This document shows, one piece after another, positions 32,652 to 36,378 of a stretch of DNA of 36,378 nt. The position numbers and the translations under genes are program-made. Source of the stretch: Myxococcales bacterium (lineage in GTDB: Bacteria > Myxococcota_A > Polyangia > Palsa-1104 > JAEUJZ01); the NCBI GenBank assembly GCA_016794465.1, contig JAEUKA010000057.1, positions 1-36,378 on the forward strand, read 5' to 3'. Numbering within the stretch: position 1 is the stretch's first letter; every line of letters starts with the position of its first letter. The notes under the pieces were generated by a model. That model saw only the letters and a list, made by a program, of their open reading frames with translations, was not told the origin of the DNA and searched no databases.

Positions 32652-35600
32652 ATGTTGGCGTCGATCTCCGAGGGCGTGCTACTCGACAGGGCGGTGGCGC
32701 AGGGACTGATTGCTGCGGCGGATGTGGCGGCGGCCCAAAAAGACCACTCCGCGCAGGCGGGACCGCGCAAGTGGGGCGCAGTGCTCGATCGACTGATTGC
32801 GCAGGGCAAGCTCAGCGACGAAGGGGTGCGGCGACTGCATGAGGATCTGTCGACGGCGCGACCGGACTCACCGGCGCTGGAACGGACGATGGATGGCGGC
32901 CTGGAGCAGACGCTGCAGAGCGAAGCGGGCGGCCAAGCCCCGACGAGTGTCCTGCCGACCACCACGTTTCCGGCGCCGCACTGGGACAAGTACGAGTTCA
33001 TCGAGACGCTCGGGCGCGGCGGCATGGGCGCGGTCTATCGGGCGCGCGATCGGCGACTGGGCCGCCTGGTTGCGCTGAAGTTCATTCACGGCGACGACCC
33101 CGGCATGATCCAGCGCTTCCTTCAAGAAGCGCGCGCGCAGGCCCGGCTCGATCATCCCTATATCTGCAAAGTCTATGAAGTAGGCTCTGTTGATAACAAG
33201 CCCTACATTGCAATGGAGCTGGTCGAAGGCCGTACGCTCGATCGCGCCAGTGCCCAGCTCGCGCTCCCCGAAAAGCTACAGTTACTAAAGGAAGCCGCCG
33301 AAGCCCTCCACTCCGCCCACGAACAAGGCATCATCCACCGCGACATTAAGCCATCCAACATCATGGTCGAGCGGACGGTGGCGGGACGGCTGCGTCCGGT
33401 GATCATGGACTTTGGCCTGGCGCGCGAGAGTGGCGATTCCCATGGACTCACAGAGTCGGGCGCGGTGATGGGAACGCCGGCCTACATGTCTCCGGAACAA
33501 GCACGCGGAGAGGCGCGTCGACTCGACCGGCGCAGCGATGTCTATTCCTTGGGAGCGACGCTGTACGACATCCTGAGCGGCAAGCCTCCCTTTGAAGATC
33601 AGACAGTCCTGAACATCCTCCTGAAGGTCATGAATGAGCCGCCGACACCGCTTCGGAGTCTCATTCCTGAGCTTCCGGAAGCCATCGAGCTGGTGGTCAG
33701 CAAGTGCCTGAACAAGGAACCGGAGCAGCGCTATCAGACCGCGCACGCACTGGCGGAAGATCTTGGCAGGTATTTGACTGCGCAACAAGTTACCGCCAAG
33801 CGACTCAGCTATTCCTATCGACTGCGCTACTGGGCACGCCACAATCGGACGCTGGCGACGCTGGGTGCGGTTCTGTTTGTGACGGTGATCTCTGCGACGG
33901 GATTTGGGATTCGCGCGCGCATCATCGCCGGCCAAAAGGAACGCCGCGCCAAAGAGCAAGCAGAGCTGTCGCGCTGGATCGGACAGACCGTCAAAGATCT
34001 GGAATGGGTGGCGCGCACCGCGTATCTGTTGCCGCTGCATGACACCAGCTATGAACAGCAGCTGGTTCGCGAGCGGATGGCAGAGATCGAGACAGAGCTC
34101 GCCAAGCACTCCGATGTTGGGCCGCGACTGGGAGCGTATGCGCGGGGTCGTGGACTGCTGGCGCTGCATGACTTTCGCAGAGCCTATGAAGAGCTGCAGA
34201 GAGCCGAGCAGCTCGGGCACGTCGATCCAGAGCTCGACTACGCCATCGGCAGAGCCCTGGGGGCGCTGTATTCCCAAGCGCTCGATGACGCCAGGAAGAG
34301 TGGCGACAAGAGCTTTTTCGAGAAGCGCAAGGCCGAGCTAGATGAGCAGCTCCTCCGTCCCGCGCTCTCCTACTTGGGAAAGAGTCGCGGACTCCGCAGT
34401 GTCTCCTCTACCTATGTGGAGGGACTGGTTTCGTACTATCAGGAGCAGTACGATCTTGCGCTGCAGAGTGCCGACCGCGCCTATCAGCAGGCTCCGTGGC
34501 TGTATGAAGCGGTGCAGCTGGGCGGTGATGTCTTTCTGTCCCGAGCACGCACCGAGCGCGATCGCGGTCTTCACGATCAAGCCGAGAAGAGCTTTGCAGA
34601 GTCTGTGTCCCGCTACAAAAAGGCCGCAGAGATCGGCAGGAGCGATCACAACGTCCACGAAGCCCTGGCCGAAACCTACATCCGCTGGGAAGAACTCGAC
34701 TTCTACAGAGGAAAGAACCCCGAGCCACTCTTAAAGGAAGCTCTAGCGGCCGCAGACAGAGCCCTCCTAGCCGCACCCAAGGAGTCCCACGGCCACACCA
34801 AAAAAGCCTTCGCCTACGACTTTATGTCGCAATACGAACAGCGCAATGGCAATAAAAGAGCAGCCATCAAGTTTCGTGAACTACAGCTAAAAGAAGCAAA
34901 ACAAGCGATTGATAAAAATCAAAATAACCCATACGCACATGAATCTGCAGGAATTGCCAGTTTCAGGTTAGCTGAACTATCAGACACATCTAATGATGCC
35001 ATAATCCGACACCGAGAGTACGCATACAATAGATTTAAAACAGCGATCCAGCTCAATCCTCGCTTCCCATGGGCATTCAACGATCATGCGATTGCGCTCC
35101 TCGGTGAAGCAAAGCAATTACAGCAACAGAATCTCGATCCGATCGATGCGATTACGCGCTCTGTTCAATTGGCAGAGCAAGCACTTGCAGTGGACCCGGG
35201 ATACATCTATGCTCTAAATACAATAGCACTGGCGAGTCTGCGTGCTTGTACTTGGAACATCGAACACGGCGTCGATCCGGAAGCCTGGGTCGAGAGAGGG
35301 AGGAAGGCAGCCCAGCAAGCCCTGTCTATCAATAAAAACTACTCGTTTGCTTATGGAAATCTGGGCACCATTTTCATGAACAAATCTCTATACAATCTAT
35401 TAAATGGATCAGATATCATAAGCAGCAAAAAGACTGCCATTGATAGTTATCAGAAAATGGCCCAGATTACCGGACCAACTGCAGAGCTAAGCAGCTACAT
35501 TTCGACCATTCATCATTTTGAGTCACAGCAGTTCTTACGGCTAGGCCAAGATCCATCGGCATCGATTGATGCAGGACTTGCTGAGATTGCTAGCTGTATC

Positions 35601-36086
35601 GCGCCACCGGAACCAGATCCATATTGCATAGATATACAAGCACGACTACTCTCCGCCAAATCTGCTTGGAAAACCAAACAGCGCATCAGTGACTTTCGTA
35701 CCATTGCACACGCTTATCAACTATCTCGGCAAGTGCTTAGCAAGATCGGGGACGAGCCGGATGCACTCCTGTCTTCTGGGGAGATTGCACTGCAGCTGGT
35801 TCAAGCGACTCAGCCGCTTGGCAAAAGTCAGCGGACGACTCTTCAAGAGGGTATCGCTTCGATAGACAAGGCACTCGTCGCCTCGCCAGGCTGGCCGCGT
35901 GCGCTGGTGGTGAAGGGAGCACTCCTCTTGGAGCGGAGCAAGCTGGAACGGAGTCTGGTGCAGAAGCGTGCCTCTCTGTCTGCTGCACGCGATGCACTTG
36001 CCGCAGGAATCACCGGGAATCCGCTGCTCAAGCGGCGCTATGAAGGGATGTTGAAAGAGGTCGAGCAGCGGCTTTTGGAGCAGTGA
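32652..36086 (+). CDS. Transmembrane Ser/Thr protein kinase with C-terminal TPR-like region
   Basis: The 1144-residue protein has an N-terminal helical module (1-70), a linker, a Hanks-type kinase domain (about 114-375), one membrane helix (401-420) and a long helical, TPR-like region to the end. Kinase residues are complete: GRGGMGAVY loop, Lys143, Glu159, HRD at 229-231, DFG at 253-255 and GTPAYMSPEQ. The TPR-like part (LGGDVFLSRARTERDRGLHD; AFNDHAIALLGEAKQL; AYGNLGTIFMNKSLYN) would lie across the membrane if the topology is standard. ATG 32652 has AGGA 8 bases upstream. About 34800-35720 is strikingly AT-rich compared with the rest. It is divergent from gspC with 211 bp between starts. Confidence 0.93.
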   Translation: MLASISEGVLLDRAVAQGLIAAADVAAAQKDHSAQAGPRKWGAVLDRLIAQGKLSDEGVRRLHEDLSTARPDSPALERTMDGGLEQTLQSEAGGQAPTSVLPTTTFPAPHWDKYEFIETLGRGGMGAVYRARDRRLGRLVALKFIHGDDPGMIQRFLQEARAQARLDHPYICKVYEVGSVDNKPYIAMELVEGRTLDRASAQLALPEKLQLLKEAAEALHSAHEQGIIHRDIKPSNIMVERTVAGRLRPVIMDFGLARESGDSHGLTESGAVMGTPAYMSPEQARGEARRLDRRSDVYSLGATLYDILSGKPPFEDQTVLNILLKVMNEPPTPLRSLIPELPEAIELVVSKCLNKEPEQRYQTAHALAEDLGRYLTAQQVTAKRLSYSYRLRYWARHNRTLATLGAVLFVTVISATGFGIRARIIAGQKERRAKEQAELSRWIGQTVKDLEWVARTAYLLPLHDTSYEQQLVRERMAEIETELAKHSDVGPRLGAYARGRGLLALHDFRRAYEELQRAEQLGHVDPELDYAIGRALGALYSQALDDARKSGDKSFFEKRKAELDEQLLRPALSYLGKSRGLRSVSSTYVEGLVSYYQEQYDLALQSADRAYQQAPWLYEAVQLGGDVFLSRARTERDRGLHDQAEKSFAESVSRYKKAAEIGRSDHNVHEALAETYIRWEELDFYRGKNPEPLLKEALAAADRALLAAPKESHGHTKKAFAYDFMSQYEQRNGNKRAAIKFRELQLKEAKQAIDKNQNNPYAHESAGIASFRLAELSDTSNDAIIRHREYAYNRFKTAIQLNPRFPWAFNDHAIALLGEAKQLQQQNLDPIDAITRSVQLAEQALAVDPGYIYALNTIALASLRACTWNIEHGVDPEAWVERGRKAAQQALSINKNYSFAYGNLGTIFMNKSLYNLLNGSDIISSKKTAIDSYQKMAQITGPTAELSSYISTIHHFESQQFLRLGQDPSASIDAGLAEIASCIAPPEPDPYCIDIQARLLSAKSAWKTKQRISDFRTIAHAYQLSRQVLSKIGDEPDALLSSGEIALQLVQATQPLGKSQRTTLQEGIASIDKALVASPGWPRALVVKGALLLERSKLERSLVQKRASLSAARDALAAGITGNPLLKRRYEGMLKEVEQRLLEQ

Positions 36087-36378
36087 AAGGAGTCCGTTAG
36101 GAGTCCCTTGGTTGGTTCCCAATCCAGCAAGTTGAACGTTCGCGTCCAGAAACGTAGCGAGCATGGTCACTGGCGTAGGCGGGCGAGCGCGCCAGTCCCC
36201 GACACGAAGCGTGGGGGAGAGCAGCCATACGGGCTGTGAGCACGCTCGACATAGCCAGCGGCCACCGCAGTAGTTTCTGGATGGCGCTGGCATGGTTTCC
36301 CTCGGTGAGGTGGTTTCAGAGACGCGCCGTGGTCCACTGGTGGTCCCAGGGTCGCTTCTTGGCTTCGAGCGCTCGGCC
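36087..36378. other. Non-coding tail after the kinase gene, with three consecutive hairpins
   Basis: No convincing gene occurs in these 292 bases. Three stem-loops follow each other: ACTGGCG/CGCCAGT (36169-36175 with 36190-36196), TCCCC-GA-CACG/CGTGGGGGA (36196-36206 with 36210-36218, a 9-bp stem with a two-base bulge), and CAGCC/GGCTG (36222-36226 with 36232-36236). None is followed by a T-run, so a simple intrinsic terminator is unlikely. It may be a structured RNA or the edge of an element outside the window. Confidence 0.4.

Noticed and set aside
17472..36150. The 13-mer GTTCGCGTCCAGA occurs at 17472-17484 and 36138-36150, both just after gene ends, with loosely similar flanks
   Set aside because: Several 13-mer matches are expected by chance in 36 kb counting both strands, and the flanking similarity needs gaps; not enough to call a repeat family.
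36169..36378. Retron msr/msd or group II intron edge
   Set aside because: Hairpins alone are not diagnostic; no reverse transcriptase, branch-G signature or domain V is visible within the window.

Overview
The window reads as chromosome from a fairly GC-rich Gram-negative bacterium, most likely a member of the Myxococcota (deltaproteobacterial, myxobacteria-like). The grounds are a complete gspC-to-gspN type II secretion operon with the NIFCSTC form of GspC, a eukaryote-like Ser/Thr kinase fused to a large TPR region, several secreted lipoproteins (PHP-family, GON-type) and an orphan tandem-BMC protein. This placement is inference from gene content; there is no rRNA or other phylogenetic marker in the window.

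Layout. (1) 1-2559, plus strand: the 3' end of an arsenic-resistance operon: partial arsA, acr3, arsC. (2) 2690-5069, minus strand: a secreted RoxA-like di-haem cytochrome c followed by a CHRD-domain protein. A 350-bp stretch with no clear gene follows. (3) 5420-10205: a compact, apparently biosynthetic cluster. A radical SAM protein with a SPASM-like Cys tail is divergent from a tightly coupled trio: a D-Ala-D-Ala-ligase-like ATP-grasp enzyme, a second ATP-grasp enzyme, and a fold-type III PLP decarboxylase. The divergent control region holds a good sigma-70-like promoter and a perfect inverted repeat. I do not recognise this combination as a named pathway, and it is the best candidate here for an undescribed system. 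(4) 10227-16056: an App1-like HAD phosphatase lipoprotein, a PHP/CehA-McbA-like lipoprotein, a lipoprotein with two InlB-type repeats and a GON domain, and a small exported protein. (5) 16153-17452: an orphan tandem-BMC (microcompartment shell-like) protein overlapping nth (endonuclease III). (6) 17499-32440, minus strand: gspC, D, E, F, G, H, I, J, K, L, M, N in that order, with gaps or overlaps of a few bases. (7) 32652-36086, plus strand: a 1144-residue transmembrane Ser/Thr kinase with a TPR-like outer part, divergent from gspC. The shared intergenic region has two 16-bp direct repeats exactly 42 bp apart.

How parts work together. The secretion genes encode the whole envelope-spanning machine: inner-membrane platform F/L/M/C, ATPase E, pseudopilins G-K, secretin D and accessory N. 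The kinase is placed where it could share control with them. The ATP-grasp/PLP/radical SAM genes look like a pathway that joins amino or carboxylic acids by amide bonds, decarboxylates a product and modifies it by radical chemistry; substrates cannot be read from sequence.

No tRNA, rRNA, CRISPR array, insertion sequence or integrase was seen.
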